Origin: Ferruginibacter lapsinanis
GTDB taxonomy: Bacteria; Bacteroidota; Bacteroidia; Chitinophagales; Chitinophagaceae
Length of the DNA: 64,000 bases
Assembly: GCF_020783315.1 (NCBI RefSeq)
Contig: NZ_CP086063.1
Location: 3,274,501-3,338,500 of the forward strand
Direction of reading: 5' to 3'
Shown: positions 53,052 to 62,560 of the stretch, piece by piece
Layout: each line of letters begins with the position of its first letter
Numbering within the stretch: the first letter of the stretch is position 1
The notes under the pieces: generated by a model
Databases searched by the model: none
Told to the model about the DNA's origin: nothing
Seen by the model: only the letters and a program-made list of their open reading frames with translations
Program-made: the position numbers and the translations under genes

Positions 53052-54475
53052 TCGTGCTGATCATTGTATCCGAATTTTTCATTCAATGCAAATACAGCTT
53101 CAGCAGAAAAATTATTTTTACGAACCAATTCCAGTTGTCCTTCTATCAGTCCTTTTTTCGTAGGCAATGTTTCATCATTTTTTCTAAACAGAATTAACGC
53201 CTGCTCATCTTCAGCAACAGGTAATGTATGCAAGGCCTTTATTACATCTTCCATTTGGCTGATGACAGACAGTATCTGGTTGGGTATCCAGGATGTAATA
53301 GGTGTTCCTCCGGTCGCAGTAGCATATTTGGTATTCGCCATAATATATTTTTGCACAAACTGCCAGTGCCCGTTTCTGAAATGATAAATTTCTTCGAGTA
53401 TCCCCAGCAGGTAGCAAAGTCCTGTTATATCTTTATTATCCACCAACTTACCCATCAATCCTTTAGGGTGCAACGCTTTCACCGATCCTTCCAGGTCAAT
53501 AAAAAATGACTGAATACATTTGGGTCGATACAATCGCAGATCCAGCAAATATTTAGTCAGCTCGTTTTCAGGATAATAAAATATCACTCCCGAAAAAATA
53601 TCCTGCATCGGAATGATATCATCCTGTGCCCCCGTTTGCCCTCTGAAAGCTTTTGGTTCATCCCACACTTTTTCATACGTAACACCTTCTCCAAATAAAG
53701 CCTCATTACCTTTCACCCCCATAATAAAAATCCTGAAATCATTGTAATGCTGCCATCTCGATGCCTTCCACATTTCCTTCCGCCTTAGATTCATCTGTTT
53801 CATCGTTTGCCAATTCTTCGCTAATAAAGAAGATACAGTGGCATCGGTTTGTTGCAACTGTTGTATGGTTTGCATTACAGTTCCTACCAGGCCTGCAGAA
53901 AAACGATTGATATCTACATGCAGCATAATAAAACCCACCTCATCCGGTTGCCCCGAAAAACGATTGCACATCGTAACGTTCTCCCAGTTCAGGTCACCAT
54001 CAGCATTAAGTTTTCTGTAATTACCTAACGAGTAAGCATAGTGGTAATCAAGCCAGGGGAACACCTGCAATTTTTCAGCAACCTTACAAAAAGGCTGGGC
54101 TATATTGGCTGGCAAAAAATTCCTCGCTTTTCCGTAGCTGCCATCTTTTCTGAATTGCTGAAAGGATGGTTCAAGTAAATAGGCCGAAGTCAAAAAACCA
54201 TAAGACCTGAACAATGCCTGTATAACAAATACATCTGTTTCTGCACTTACAATATCGATGAAATTAGGCAGTGCTAAAACAGGAGCTACAATAGCATCGG
54301 GAGTATGTAATAACCCGTTTTTATTCCCTTCTATTACAACCGGCATTGCATCTAAAATAACTTGTAAAGCTTGATATCTTTCAGGCAAAGTTTCAAGGGG
54401 AGCTTTCAAAGGCAGAAAACCACAATCGGCACCTACATTGAAAAAGCCATCACTGTAATTAGATAATAGTGGCAT
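53048..54475 (-). CDS. Indoleamine 2,3-dioxygenase-like heme protein
   Basis: The 475-aa, largely helical protein matches IDO landmarks: GFIMLHVDINRFSAGLVGTV, then FRGQTGAQDDIIPMQDIF in the heme-pocket/substrate region, and YHFRNGHWQFVQKYIMANTK. The last supplies the likely proximal His, followed by YATATGGTPITSWIP. IDO opens the indole ring of tryptophan using O2. Human IDO is about 400 aa; extra length here is mainly C-terminal. No other kynurenine-pathway gene is in the window. Confidence 0.82.
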   Translation of the reverse strand: MPLLSNYSDGFFNVGADCGFLPLKAPLETLPERYQALQVILDAMPVVIEGNKNGLLHTPDAIVAPVLALPNFIDIVSAETDVFVIQALFRSYGFLTSAYLLEPSFQQFRKDGSYGKARNFLPANIAQPFCKVAEKLQVFPWLDYHYAYSLGNYRKLNADGDLNWENVTMCNRFSGQPDEVGFIMLHVDINRFSAGLVGTVMQTIQQLQQTDATVSSLLAKNWQTMKQMNLRRKEMWKASRWQHYNDFRIFIMGVKGNEALFGEGVTYEKVWDEPKAFRGQTGAQDDIIPMQDIFSGVIFYYPENELTKYLLDLRLYRPKCIQSFFIDLEGSVKALHPKGLMGKLVDNKDITGLCYLLGILEEIYHFRNGHWQFVQKYIMANTKYATATGGTPITSWIPNQILSVISQMEDVIKALHTLPVAEDEQALILFRKNDETLPTKKGLIEGQLELVRKNNFSAEAVFALNEKFGYNDQHD

Positions 54476-54602
54476 AGCAATCGTTATTTTGCCATATGAA
54501 GCTATGAAAAAACTCTTTCCCGAACAATTAACTTTACGCTACCCTCGGGCTGTTGTTCTTTTTAATTAATTTTACAGGATCGATAAAAAACAAACTGATT
54601 GT

Positions 54603-55040
54603 ATGGAAAATAAAGCCCCGGCTGATGGTGTTGAAATAAATGAGAACATAGTAAGATTGAATGCTTTATGGGTATTTATTCTCATTGCATTTTCCTTGTT
54701 CTTTGCAGCTACACCTATCTACATGTTTTTAGCTGCTGATTTCTTTCTTCGTACTTTTAATTTCGAAAAATTCAGTCTGATAAACTGGCACAGTAAAAAC
54801 ACCATACAACAACTGAATATACCTGATAAACCTATCGCTGCGGAGCCAAGACGTTTTGCTGCAGGTATCGGTTTTATCGTATCCTTTATTATACTAATTT
54901 TATTACAGTTACATTTGTATAAAATAGCATTAGGATGTAAAATTGTATTTGCTATTCTTGCTTTTTTGGAATCATTTGCAGGAATTTGTGTAGGTTGCTA
55001 CATCTATAGTTTTATCAGGAAAACAAAAACTATAAAATAA
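54603..55040 (+). CDS. DUF4395 membrane protein
   Basis: The 145-aa protein begins GVEINENIVRLNALWVFILI, with further helices and the family motifs FFLRTFNFEKFSLINW, PRRFAAGIGFIVSFIILILL and FLESFAGICVGCYIYSFIRK, which hold a CxxxxC-like pair. Four transmembrane helices are predicted. Function is unknown; the family is often associated with sulfur or thioredoxin genes. tRNA-Lys follows 5 bp downstream. Confidence 0.9.
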   Translation: MENKAPADGVEINENIVRLNALWVFILIAFSLFFAATPIYMFLAADFFLRTFNFEKFSLINWHSKNTIQQLNIPDKPIAAEPRRFAAGIGFIVSFIILILLQLHLYKIALGCKIVFAILAFLESFAGICVGCYIYSFIRKTKTIK

Positions 55041-55045
55041 TGAAT

Positions 55046-55118
55046 GACTCCGTAGCTCAGTTGGTAGAGCTATTGACTCTTAATCAATAGGTCCGGGGTT
55101 CGAGCCCCCGCGGGGTCA
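55046..55118 (+). tRNA. tRNA-Lys (anticodon CTT)
   Basis: Cloverleaf: acceptor gactccg (55046-55052) pairs with cggggtc (55111-55117), with discriminator A118. The D-arm is gctcagttggtagagc. The anticodon stem attga/tcaat has loop ctcttaa (anticodon CTT, preceded by U33). The T-arm is cgggg-ttcgagc-ccccg. The terminal CCA is not encoded (A-C-A follows). Confidence 0.95.
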
Positions 55119-55121
55119 CAT

Positions 55122-55160
55122 AAAAAACTGCATACTTTAATTGGTCTGCAGTTTTTTTTT
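55122..55160 (+). terminator. Terminator after tRNA-Lys
   Basis: The stem aaaaaactgca (55122-55132) / tgcagtttttt (55147-55157) runs into a T-run to 55160, just after the tRNA. Confidence 0.88.
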
Positions 55161-55200
55161 ATGCAAAAAAATGAAAGTGTAACATGTTATCCTGAACATA

Positions 55201-55235
55201 AAAAAGCCCCGAAATAAATGTCCGGGGCTTTTTTA
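55201..55235 (-). terminator. Terminator of the DUF6089-like gene
   Basis: The stem aaaaagccccg / cggggcttttt around aaataaatgtc, with T-runs on both strands, lies 18 bp past the stop at 55253 of the minus-strand gene and also faces the tRNA. Confidence 0.88.
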
Positions 55236-55252
55236 TATTTATTTGATCAATA

Positions 55253-57376
55253 TTATCTTTCTTCGTCACGGTCTTTTTTATGATTAAATCTGTACCAGAT
55301 AGAAAAACCTATGTTATAGAAGAAGTCTCTGTCGTTAGGATTACCTCTTGCTCCAAGATCAACTCCCGGATTTCTAAAGTATGAAGCAATATCCTCATTC
55401 CCCGGATTAGCGGCTCTGATGATACCATCATCCACATATGAAACCTTACTGGCATCATCCAGATAGTCTGTATAGAGTTTGAAAGCGGTAAACTCTACTG
55501 CTACTTTTAAATTTTTGGTGATCCTATAGTTTATTCCGGCCATGAACGGTGTGGTTAAAGCCAGCGTACTGTATTGTTTTCCACCCGGAGCCGTTTGACC
55601 TTCAGTGCCGTATTGTCTTAATGGATACCAGTTACTATCTGTGTATTGGCCCATAGGATTAAATTTCACAAGACCTACACCGATACCAAAAGTAGGATAT
55701 AATTTTTTCCCAAGCGTTGTATTACCCTTGTGGCGATTTGAACTGTATTTATCGCTGAAACTATACTCGCCCATTACAAATCCGCTAATGATCTTACTCT
55801 TAAATCGCAATTTTCTAGGACCATACAATCCATAATCCGTTGCCTGAACATTTGTAAAATCTACAGATAATCTGGCCGCAATATTCCTGTTGATATGATA
55901 CCTGATCTTTAAACCAAATGCTTTATTCCATTTTTCCTGGTTGAACCAATCATGGTTTAGATCGCCGGCATAGCCGCTCACTCCTCCAAAAATCCCAACT
56001 TCCCATTTGCCGAATTTTACAGAATCGATCTCAGTAATAATATTTTTAGTGGTATCAACCAATTTAGAATTATACTGCTGAATATCTTTTGGCTGTAGCG
56101 TAACGTAATCCATTTTATAGCTTCTGTTACCACAACGTTTAAAGAAATCCAACAAACCTAAATTCACACTTGGTACCGTAACACCATCTCTGTTTTTTAA
56201 ATTTTCGATGCTGATATAACCAATAGGTTGAGTTAAAATTGAATCAGTAAAACTGAAGTCTGCTGCATTTCCGGATGATGCAGCAAAAGTGTAATTTTTA
56301 TCTACATGAATTTTTAAAATATCTCCGGAAATAGTATCAATAAAGTTGAAGTATACTTTATAGTCCTTTTGACTCGGAGCGATAGAAGTATTAAAAAGTA
56401 TCTTTATCGATTTTCCTGCCAGCGAATCAATAGGCGCATCCTGAGAAATATTTTTTCCATTGATGCTTAATTCCATAGGGAAAGCATGCAAGTTAAAGTT
56501 CGGATCTTTTTGGATATACTTCTTGTCAACCCCGTGTTTCAGAAAGTTATTCTCTATGATAAAATCCGACTTAGGATGCAAAAACCCTATCGTTCCCAGG
56601 TTTAATAATTTCAAAGAATCCTGAGAAAGTATATAGTTATCCGAGAAAGCATTATCATATACCTTCATTGTATATTTTCCCTGGATATCATCAAGCCCAA
56701 CATAAAGCGGATTACTTTCCACTTTGGTCCTGTTATCAAAATACAAGTTGTTAGCAAAAACGTTCTTTTCAAATAAGTATCTTACTCTGTAAGATGTTGC
56801 ATTGGTGATCGTAATATTTGAATAGTTATCCGCAAAAACGTTATTCCTGAAAACAAAATCTAATGGTTGTTTATTCAGATAAAACTCCACCTCTCTTACA
56901 GAAACCGCATCATTGAATTCATAAGTATTAAAGAAATCAGAATTAGTTATTTCTACTCCTTTTCTATACCAGTCTTTAATAAATTCTAATGGTTTAATTA
57001 AAAATTTGAAACTTGAGTAAGTAATTTTAATATCAGCATCGGGACTGCTGCTGCCAATTACTAACCCTGTACCAGACTCTCTGCCACCTGCACTCGAAAA
57101 CTGAATTAAATTGTTTGGTTCACCATTAGCATGCAAGCCTCCGTTTATTTTCATAGTTGCACCGGGTGAAAAGAATATCCTTACACCGGGCTCAATGGTC
57201 AATAATGCTGTTTTAGCAAACACGACATCGCTTTGCACTATATAATCACCTTTCTTTAATGTAATACTACTGTCGTATCGCTCCCTCAAGATATACCCTG
57301 TTTCAGGTTTAAGCATCTGTGCAGAGATATTTTTAAGACTGCAACACAGAATAAATAATACAATAATTTTCTTCAT
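55253..57376 (-). CDS. Outer-membrane protein with right-handed beta-helix region and DUF6089-like barrel
   Basis: The 707-aa protein has a signal peptide (MKKIIVLFILCCSLKNISAQ). A parallel beta-helix-like part follows (about 40-290: LLTIEPGVRIFFSPGATMKI, FVFRNNVFADNYSNITITNA, EKNVFANNLYFDN). The C-terminal barrel (about 455-700) holds WEVGIFGGVSGYAGDLNHDW, a DUF6089 hallmark, and NIGFSIWYRFNHKKDRDEER. It is directly downstream of gldM (27 bp), in the place normally taken by gldN, so it may be the outer-membrane partner of this GldLM pair. Confidence 0.8.
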   Translation of the reverse strand: MKKIIVLFILCCSLKNISAQMLKPETGYILRERYDSSITLKKGDYIVQSDVVFAKTALLTIEPGVRIFFSPGATMKINGGLHANGEPNNLIQFSSAGGRESGTGLVIGSSSPDADIKITYSSFKFLIKPLEFIKDWYRKGVEITNSDFFNTYEFNDAVSVREVEFYLNKQPLDFVFRNNVFADNYSNITITNATSYRVRYLFEKNVFANNLYFDNRTKVESNPLYVGLDDIQGKYTMKVYDNAFSDNYILSQDSLKLLNLGTIGFLHPKSDFIIENNFLKHGVDKKYIQKDPNFNLHAFPMELSINGKNISQDAPIDSLAGKSIKILFNTSIAPSQKDYKVYFNFIDTISGDILKIHVDKNYTFAASSGNAADFSFTDSILTQPIGYISIENLKNRDGVTVPSVNLGLLDFFKRCGNRSYKMDYVTLQPKDIQQYNSKLVDTTKNIITEIDSVKFGKWEVGIFGGVSGYAGDLNHDWFNQEKWNKAFGLKIRYHINRNIAARLSVDFTNVQATDYGLYGPRKLRFKSKIISGFVMGEYSFSDKYSSNRHKGNTTLGKKLYPTFGIGVGLVKFNPMGQYTDSNWYPLRQYGTEGQTAPGGKQYSTLALTTPFMAGINYRITKNLKVAVEFTAFKLYTDYLDDASKVSYVDDGIIRAANPGNEDIASYFRNPGVDLGARGNPNDRDFFYNIGFSIWYRFNHKKDRDEER

Positions 57377-57403
57377 TAGTTTGTAATTGTCAATTTAAAA
57401 AAC

Positions 57404-58888
57404 TTAAATAACCCTGTAAACCACTGTAGGTATTCTCCTGATTATTCCGTCTACTGTTTGTATTTTGAAATTATCCAGAATAATAACATCTCCTCGTTTT
57501 ACATTCTTTAAGATCCCTTTGCTTTCCGCAGAGAATGCGGTTCCTTTATTACCTTTTACTCTTACTTCTCCGATTGGATTATCAAAAGGCACTAAGGTTA
57601 CGTCGAAACTTTCGCAATTATAAACGGTGTTGGAAAGATTGCTGGCCTCATTCTTAAGCTCAATACTATTAGCTACCTTAACAATATCCTTCGAAATAGT
57701 ACCTCCTTTATATCCTGATAAATAAACATCCGGATTAGGGATCAAAATAACTTTAAAGGTTCTTTCCTGTAATAATTTTCTAACACCACCCTTTACAGCA
57801 TACACATCCACTTTTGTAAACCCTTCTTTTTTAAATCTTAAAAAATATTTACCGCTTTTATTTACAACCTCTCCGTCGCTTAAAGTTATTTCCTGTGTAT
57901 ATCCTTCAGGTGCTGAATAGGCAACATCAACCGGGTTATCAACTCCCAGATACATTTCATCATATCCTCCTCCACCAACAAATGCATACATCTGCTCATC
58001 TTTAACAGGTGGCGGCGGATTCATTGGCTTTTGATTAAATGTAGCCGAACTGATATCAGCTCCGTTTCTTCTGATCAATCCTGTCAGTTTATGCTTAGCG
58101 ATCTGATCAAACATCACTTCTTTAAGACTATCGCTTGAAACTGTAGACCAATCAAGTTTAATAGGCACTTCTACACCGTTTAATAATTTTACAATAAACA
58201 ATGATGTATCAGACATTTCAGGATTTTTGATCGGCATACACTGCGTACGTAAGTAAACCAGGTGAGCCAACATATCCTTAGAAATATTTAACAGATCGTT
58301 CTTTATCTTTTCTGTTGTTAACAACAACACAGCCTTTGGCGTTTTGGCAAAGAAAAATGTAGGCCAGGCACGTTCAGCTCCTTTTGAGTTGATCATCTCT
58401 GAGTTGGTGGGCAATAAGCTATCGATACTCTTTTTAATATCATTCAACCCTACTTTTACCAAATTAGCTTTTATTCTTTCGATAGACAATTTCAGGTCTT
58501 CAGCAGCATGATTATAAATGAAAGTTTTATTTGCCAAAGAAGCACTTCTGAAGTTTTTTGGATAACCGGCGATACCTGTTAGCTTTGGCTCCAATAAAAT
58601 ATTTTGAAAGCTATCCAGCCTTTTTATCAGATATTCTACGCTATCATTAATACTCATGATAGCATTATAAACATTTTGATTTCCACTGATAAACTCCCCA
58701 TCATTTTGCACAGAATCTTTCAGCATTTTTGTTTCAACCCTTAACAGGCTATTTGATCTCTTCATTGATTTTGTGGTATACAACAATGAGTCCAAAGAGT
58801 TAGTTGGAGCATATATAAACGCAAATAGAATAAAAACCAGATACATCAGGTTAATAAACTTTTGCCTTATTTTTAAAGCATTCGTCAT
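57404..58888 (-). CDS. gldM: GldM-like T9SS/gliding motor protein
   Basis: The ATG at 58888 gives 494 aa, MTNALKIRQKFINLMYLVFI, matching the single-TM GldM N-terminus with its RQKxINxMYLV signature. The 58918 start is less likely. The body follows GldM periplasmic domains D1-D4: FFFAKTPKAVLLLTTEKIKN, then GGYDEMYLGVDNPVDVAYSA, NPDVYLSGYKGGTISKDIVK and GDVIILDNFKIQTVDGIIRR near the end. GldM transmits rotation of the GldL-GldM motor across the periplasm. It is divergent from canonical GldM in TM sequence. Confidence 0.88.
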   Translation of the reverse strand: MTNALKIRQKFINLMYLVFILFAFIYAPTNSLDSLLYTTKSMKRSNSLLRVETKMLKDSVQNDGEFISGNQNVYNAIMSINDSVEYLIKRLDSFQNILLEPKLTGIAGYPKNFRSASLANKTFIYNHAAEDLKLSIERIKANLVKVGLNDIKKSIDSLLPTNSEMINSKGAERAWPTFFFAKTPKAVLLLTTEKIKNDLLNISKDMLAHLVYLRTQCMPIKNPEMSDTSLFIVKLLNGVEVPIKLDWSTVSSDSLKEVMFDQIAKHKLTGLIRRNGADISSATFNQKPMNPPPPVKDEQMYAFVGGGGYDEMYLGVDNPVDVAYSAPEGYTQEITLSDGEVVNKSGKYFLRFKKEGFTKVDVYAVKGGVRKLLQERTFKVILIPNPDVYLSGYKGGTISKDIVKVANSIELKNEASNLSNTVYNCESFDVTLVPFDNPIGEVRVKGNKGTAFSAESKGILKNVKRGDVIILDNFKIQTVDGIIRRIPTVVYRVI

Positions 58889-58961
58889 CTTTAATAATTT
58901 TGGAGAGAGAAAGATCACTACCTTCTCCTGTTACAATATTTTTTTTGGAAACTAAAGCGTT

Positions 58962-59465
58962 TTAGTCCCTTTTGGTTTTGGAACTAAGTGCTGTAATAAA
59001 ATCAGAATAGTAGTCATTGATATCTGCTAAATTCTTTTTCAACGCCTGCATTTCTTCTTTGTACCCTGAATTTGCATTTTCAAGTTGAGATACAGAACTA
59101 TCAAGATTATTGATAGTGTTTCTCATTTGTTTGAACGAATTAGCTATGTCTCCTAAATTTTGAGATAGCTCCTGCATATTGTTTCCCAAAGACATTACAC
59201 TCTGATTAGCCGGATTTTCTGATTGAATAGGTTCACCAGATTCACTAACCAGTTCCGGAAAAACTTTTTCCCAGGAAAGCTCTTTTTGCTTTTTACTGAA
59301 TAAAAAAGCGGAAACAAGGAACACCAAAATTTCTACCACAAGTCCTGTGATAAAAATATAATCTGCGTAGGTAGTATCTAAAACTTTGAAAAGGGCCCCG
59401 AGTAATACAATTGCAGCACCAAAAGAATAGAATAAGTTAAAGAAATCAAAATTTCTGATCTTCAT
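58962..59465 (-). CDS. gldL: GldL-like T9SS/gliding motor protein
   Basis: The ATG at 59465 gives 167 aa. TM1 is FFNLFYSFGAAIVLLGALFK (Lys27) and TM2 is YIFITGLVVEILVFLVSAFL (Glu45, matching the proton-path Glu of GldL). Then comes LSWEKVFPEL, the conserved W..V.PEL motif, and a C-terminal coiled coil (NLDSSVSQLENANSGYKEEM). The usual HWPGA after TM1 is replaced by LDTTYA, so it is a divergent paralog. It is followed by gldM; no gldK is present upstream. Confidence 0.88.
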   Translation of the reverse strand: MKIRNFDFFNLFYSFGAAIVLLGALFKVLDTTYADYIFITGLVVEILVFLVSAFLFSKKQKELSWEKVFPELVSESGEPIQSENPANQSVMSLGNNMQELSQNLGDIANSFKQMRNTINNLDSSVSQLENANSGYKEEMQALKKNLADINDYYSDFITALSSKTKRD

Positions 59466-59807
59466 TGTAGAAAAGGTTATGTTGTTAATAGATTTTAGGT
59501 CTACAAATATAGCCTTCCGCCCTCTACTTTCAACGATTTCACAAAAAAAAACATAAAAATCACAAATCTGATACTCAAAATTCATTCAATTTCAGATAGT
59601 TACGTAGAAGCTATTTGTATATGTAAATTTTATATGCGTTTATTTATTTGCAAAATTTGGCAGAATTTTATGATTTATGAAGAAAACTGACATTAATCAG
59701 ACAATTTTCTGCTAAAATTTAGAAGAATACTAACATTAAAAATAAATGAAGGATGTTTATTATTGGTTAGATCACTAACACATATTGGTCTGATAAAAAA
59801 GCAGATT
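59466..59807. other. Intergenic region upstream of gldL
   Basis: It contains the gldL promoter (59504-59533) and AT-rich DNA toward the DinB stop. No further gene or repeat is seen. Confidence 0.6.
59504..59533 (-). promoter_or_regulatory. Bacteroidota-type promoter of the gldL operon
   Basis: On the minus strand TTG (59533-59531), 19 nt, then TATATTTG (59511-59504) match the consensus. The predicted transcript starts about 30 nt upstream of the ATG at 59465. Confidence 0.65.
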
Positions 59808-60269
59808 CTAAACAAGTAGATTCCTTAATAAGTTTATTTGCCCCAAATGATATGCATCGTGTTGCAGACACCCCATGATTAATTCAAAATAAGTTTGCTC
59901 CTTTTTCGGAGATTGCTCATGTAATTTACCTTCCGGGAAATGATTGATTGAATTCAATAAGAGATGATAAGTGGCTTCAAAATCTTTCAACAATTGTTTC
60001 CAATTTTCATCCGTAAATGATTCGGGCAATGCAAAATCGGGAAAAGGCGGCAGATCCAATGTTCCATTTAATCTGTTGATAACGGTAGTACGCCAGTATA
60101 TAACATGCGACAGCAACATCCAGATACTATTAGTTTGCTTAGGTATTTGCCTGCTGGCAATTGCTGCACTCAATCCTTTGGTAGCAGATTTGAAATTTAC
60201 CCCTATCCAGCAATCACCATGGTGCATTGCTGTAAATAATTTTACGATACGATTAATTTCATTACTCAT
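59808..60269 (-). CDS. DinB-family protein
   Basis: The 153-aa four-helix bundle has the metal-binding His triad pattern: IWMLLSHVIYWRTTVINRLN (His) and IMGCLQHDAYHLGQINLLRN (two His). Members include thiol transferases and metal hydrolases. The substrate is unknown. It is divergent from the acyl-CoA carboxylase gene. Confidence 0.9.
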   Translation of the reverse strand: MSNEINRIVKLFTAMHHGDCWIGVNFKSATKGLSAAIASRQIPKQTNSIWMLLSHVIYWRTTVINRLNGTLDLPPFPDFALPESFTDENWKQLLKDFEATYHLLLNSINHFPEGKLHEQSPKKEQTYFELIMGCLQHDAYHLGQINLLRNLLV

Positions 60270-60372
60270 ACTTTTGAATAGAAAGTTATAAATTCATAGT
60301 GTAATATAAATTCTGATAGCAAATACTATACGAATTTAACGACTAAGCATTAAAAACTCAGCATTAACATAA

Positions 60373-62001
60373 ATGAGCATAGAATTAAATAAAAACGAGG
60401 ATGCAATGAAACTTGCTTGTAGCCAGATAAGAAAGCGGCTTGAAAAAATATATGAAGGCGGAGGCAAAGAGGCTATAGAAAAGCAAAAGAAAAGGAACAA
60501 ATTAACAGCAAGAGAACGAATTACATATTTGTGCGACAATAATACTCCTTTTGTAGAAATTGGCGCATTCGCAGGTTTTGAGATGTACTCAGAACACGGT
60601 GGTTGCCCTGGTGCAGGTACTGTAAGCGGTATAGGCTATGTAAGCGGCAGACAATGTGTAATTATTGCCAATGACCAAACGGTAAAAGCCGGTGCATGGT
60701 TTCCGATAACGGGTAAGAAGAATTTACGCATGCAGGAAATAGCCATGGAAAATAAACTCCCGGTAATTTACCTGGTAGATAGTGCCGGAGTATACCTGCC
60801 TATGCAGGATGAAATTTTTCCTGATAAGGAACATTTTGGTCGCATTTTTTTCAATAATGCAAGAATGAGTGCAATGGGGATTACGCAGATTGCTGCGGTA
60901 ATGGGTGCCTGTGTTGCCGGCGGCGCTTACCTTCCTATAATGAGCGACGAAACATTGATGGTTGAAGGCAATGGCTCCATTTTTTTAGCGGGCTCTTATT
61001 TGGTCAAAGCCGCTATCGGAGAAGATATTGACAATGAAATATTGGGTGGCGCTACTACACATAATGCGATCAGCGGAATAGCTGACTACAAGTTTGAAAC
61101 AGAACATGATTGCCTGGATTACATAAAGAAAACGATCAGTAAATTAAGCAGTCCTGAAAACGCTGGATTCAATAAAATTGAAAGCATCGCACCTAAGAGA
61201 AAAGAAGACGATATTTATTCCATCATTAGTGAAGGAAATACAAAACCGTATGACATGGCTGAAGTGATCGACTGCATCACAGATGCTGATAGTTTTGATG
61301 AATTCAAAAAAGAATATGGTAAAACAATTATCTGTGGATATGGTCGCATTGAAGGCTGGGCGGTGGGTATAGTTGCTAATCAACGATTGATTGTAAAGAC
61401 CCAAAAAGGTGAGATGCAATTAGGTGGCGTAATTTATAATGACAGTGCCGATAAAGCAGCCCGTTTTATCATGAACTGTAATCAGAAGAAAATACCATTG
61501 GTATTTTTGCAGGATGTAACAGGCTTTATGGTTGGTAGCAGAAGTGAACATAGCGGAATCATTAAAGACGGCGCTAAATTGGTAAATGCCGTTGCCAATT
61601 CGGTGGTACCAAAAATAACTATTGTGATAGGTAACAGTTACGGCGCAGGTAATTATGCCATGTGTGGTAAAGCGTATAATCCAAGATTTATTTATGCCTG
61701 GCCCACTGCAAAGATCGCCGTAATGGGTGGCGAGCAGGCGGCAAAAACTTTACTGCAAATTCAGGTAGCATCAATGAAAGCAAAAGGTAAAGAAGTAACT
61801 GCTGAAGAAGAAAAGAAATTACTGGATGAGATCATTGACAGATACAATGCACAAACAACTCCATATTATGCTGCTGCCCGTCTTTGGGTAGATGATATTA
61901 TCGATCCGATCAACACAAGAAAGTTGATTGCGGAAGGTATTGCAGCCGCTAATCATAATGCAACCATCCCTGAATTTAAAACAGGTGTATTTCAAGTTTA
62001 A
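60373..62001 (+). CDS. Acyl-CoA carboxylase carboxyltransferase (beta) subunit
   Basis: The 542-aa protein has the crotonase-fold carboxyltransferase domain twice: FAGFEMYSEHGGCPGAGTVS, then AVMGACVAGGAYLPIMSDET and VTGFMVGSRSEHSGIIKDGA, and SYGAGNYAMCGKAYNPRFIY. The size and motifs fit methylcrotonyl- or propionyl-CoA carboxylase beta; which acyl-CoA cannot be decided without the biotin subunit, which is not adjacent. rnhA follows 9 bp downstream. Confidence 0.94.
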   Translation: MSIELNKNEDAMKLACSQIRKRLEKIYEGGGKEAIEKQKKRNKLTARERITYLCDNNTPFVEIGAFAGFEMYSEHGGCPGAGTVSGIGYVSGRQCVIIANDQTVKAGAWFPITGKKNLRMQEIAMENKLPVIYLVDSAGVYLPMQDEIFPDKEHFGRIFFNNARMSAMGITQIAAVMGACVAGGAYLPIMSDETLMVEGNGSIFLAGSYLVKAAIGEDIDNEILGGATTHNAISGIADYKFETEHDCLDYIKKTISKLSSPENAGFNKIESIAPKRKEDDIYSIISEGNTKPYDMAEVIDCITDADSFDEFKKEYGKTIICGYGRIEGWAVGIVANQRLIVKTQKGEMQLGGVIYNDSADKAARFIMNCNQKKIPLVFLQDVTGFMVGSRSEHSGIIKDGAKLVNAVANSVVPKITIVIGNSYGAGNYAMCGKAYNPRFIYAWPTAKIAVMGGEQAAKTLLQIQVASMKAKGKEVTAEEEKKLLDEIIDRYNAQTTPYYAAARLWVDDIIDPINTRKLIAEGIAAANHNATIPEFKTGVFQV

Positions 62002-62010
62002 CACTACAAA

Positions 62011-62493
62011 ATGTCTAATTCTATTATTATTTATACAGATGGGGCTGCCAGGGGCAACCCGGGGCCTGGTGGCTATGGCACTATATTAATGTGGGGTGAT
62101 GTAAAAAAAGAACTGTCTAACGGATACCGGCACACGACGAATAACCGAATGGAGCTAATGGCGGTAATAGCAGCATTACAGGCCCTCAAAAAAGAAAACC
62201 TGCATATCACTATATACTCGGATAGTTCCTATGTTGTAAAAGCTGTTGAGGAAGGGTGGTTAAAAAACTGGATCAGAACAGATTTTAAAGGGGGTAAAAA
62301 AAACAAAGACCTGTGGCGGCTTTACCATACGCTTTCTCAAAAGCACCATATCAAATTCAAATGGGTAAAAGGGCATGCAGACAATGCTTTTAATAACCGT
62401 TGTGATGAGTTGGCTACTGCAGCAGCGGATGGAAAACATTTATTGATAGATGAAGGATATGAACAGGAATTAAAAGCAAATAAGTTATTGTAA
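62011..62493 (+). CDS. rnhA: Ribonuclease HI
   Basis: The 160-aa protein has catalytic residues in IIIYTDGAARGNPGPGGYGT (Asp10), TTNNRMELMAVIAALQAL (Glu), ITIYSDSSYVVKAVEEGWLK (Asp) and KWVKGHADNAFNNRCDELAT (His and Asp). It degrades the RNA strand of RNA-DNA hybrids. It is in an apparent operon with the carboxyltransferase gene and ends at a perfect palindromic terminator. Confidence 0.97.
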   Translation: MSNSIIIYTDGAARGNPGPGGYGTILMWGDVKKELSNGYRHTTNNRMELMAVIAALQALKKENLHITIYSDSSYVVKAVEEGWLKNWIRTDFKGGKKNKDLWRLYHTLSQKHHIKFKWVKGHADNAFNNRCDELATAAADGKHLLIDEGYEQELKANKLL

Positions 62494-62512
62494 AATAATC
62501 TCTAAAATTAAA

Positions 62513-62534
62513 AATGCCACCTTAAGGTGGCATT
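62513..62534. terminator. Terminator between convergent rnhA and DUF6580-like gene
   Basis: A perfect 22-nt palindrome, aatgccaccttaaggtggca followed by tt, lies between two convergent genes. The T-run is weak on the plus strand; on the minus strand it is followed by TTTTAATTTT. Confidence 0.8.
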
Positions 62535-62560
62535 ACTATTTTATAAAAATTTATTTGTAA

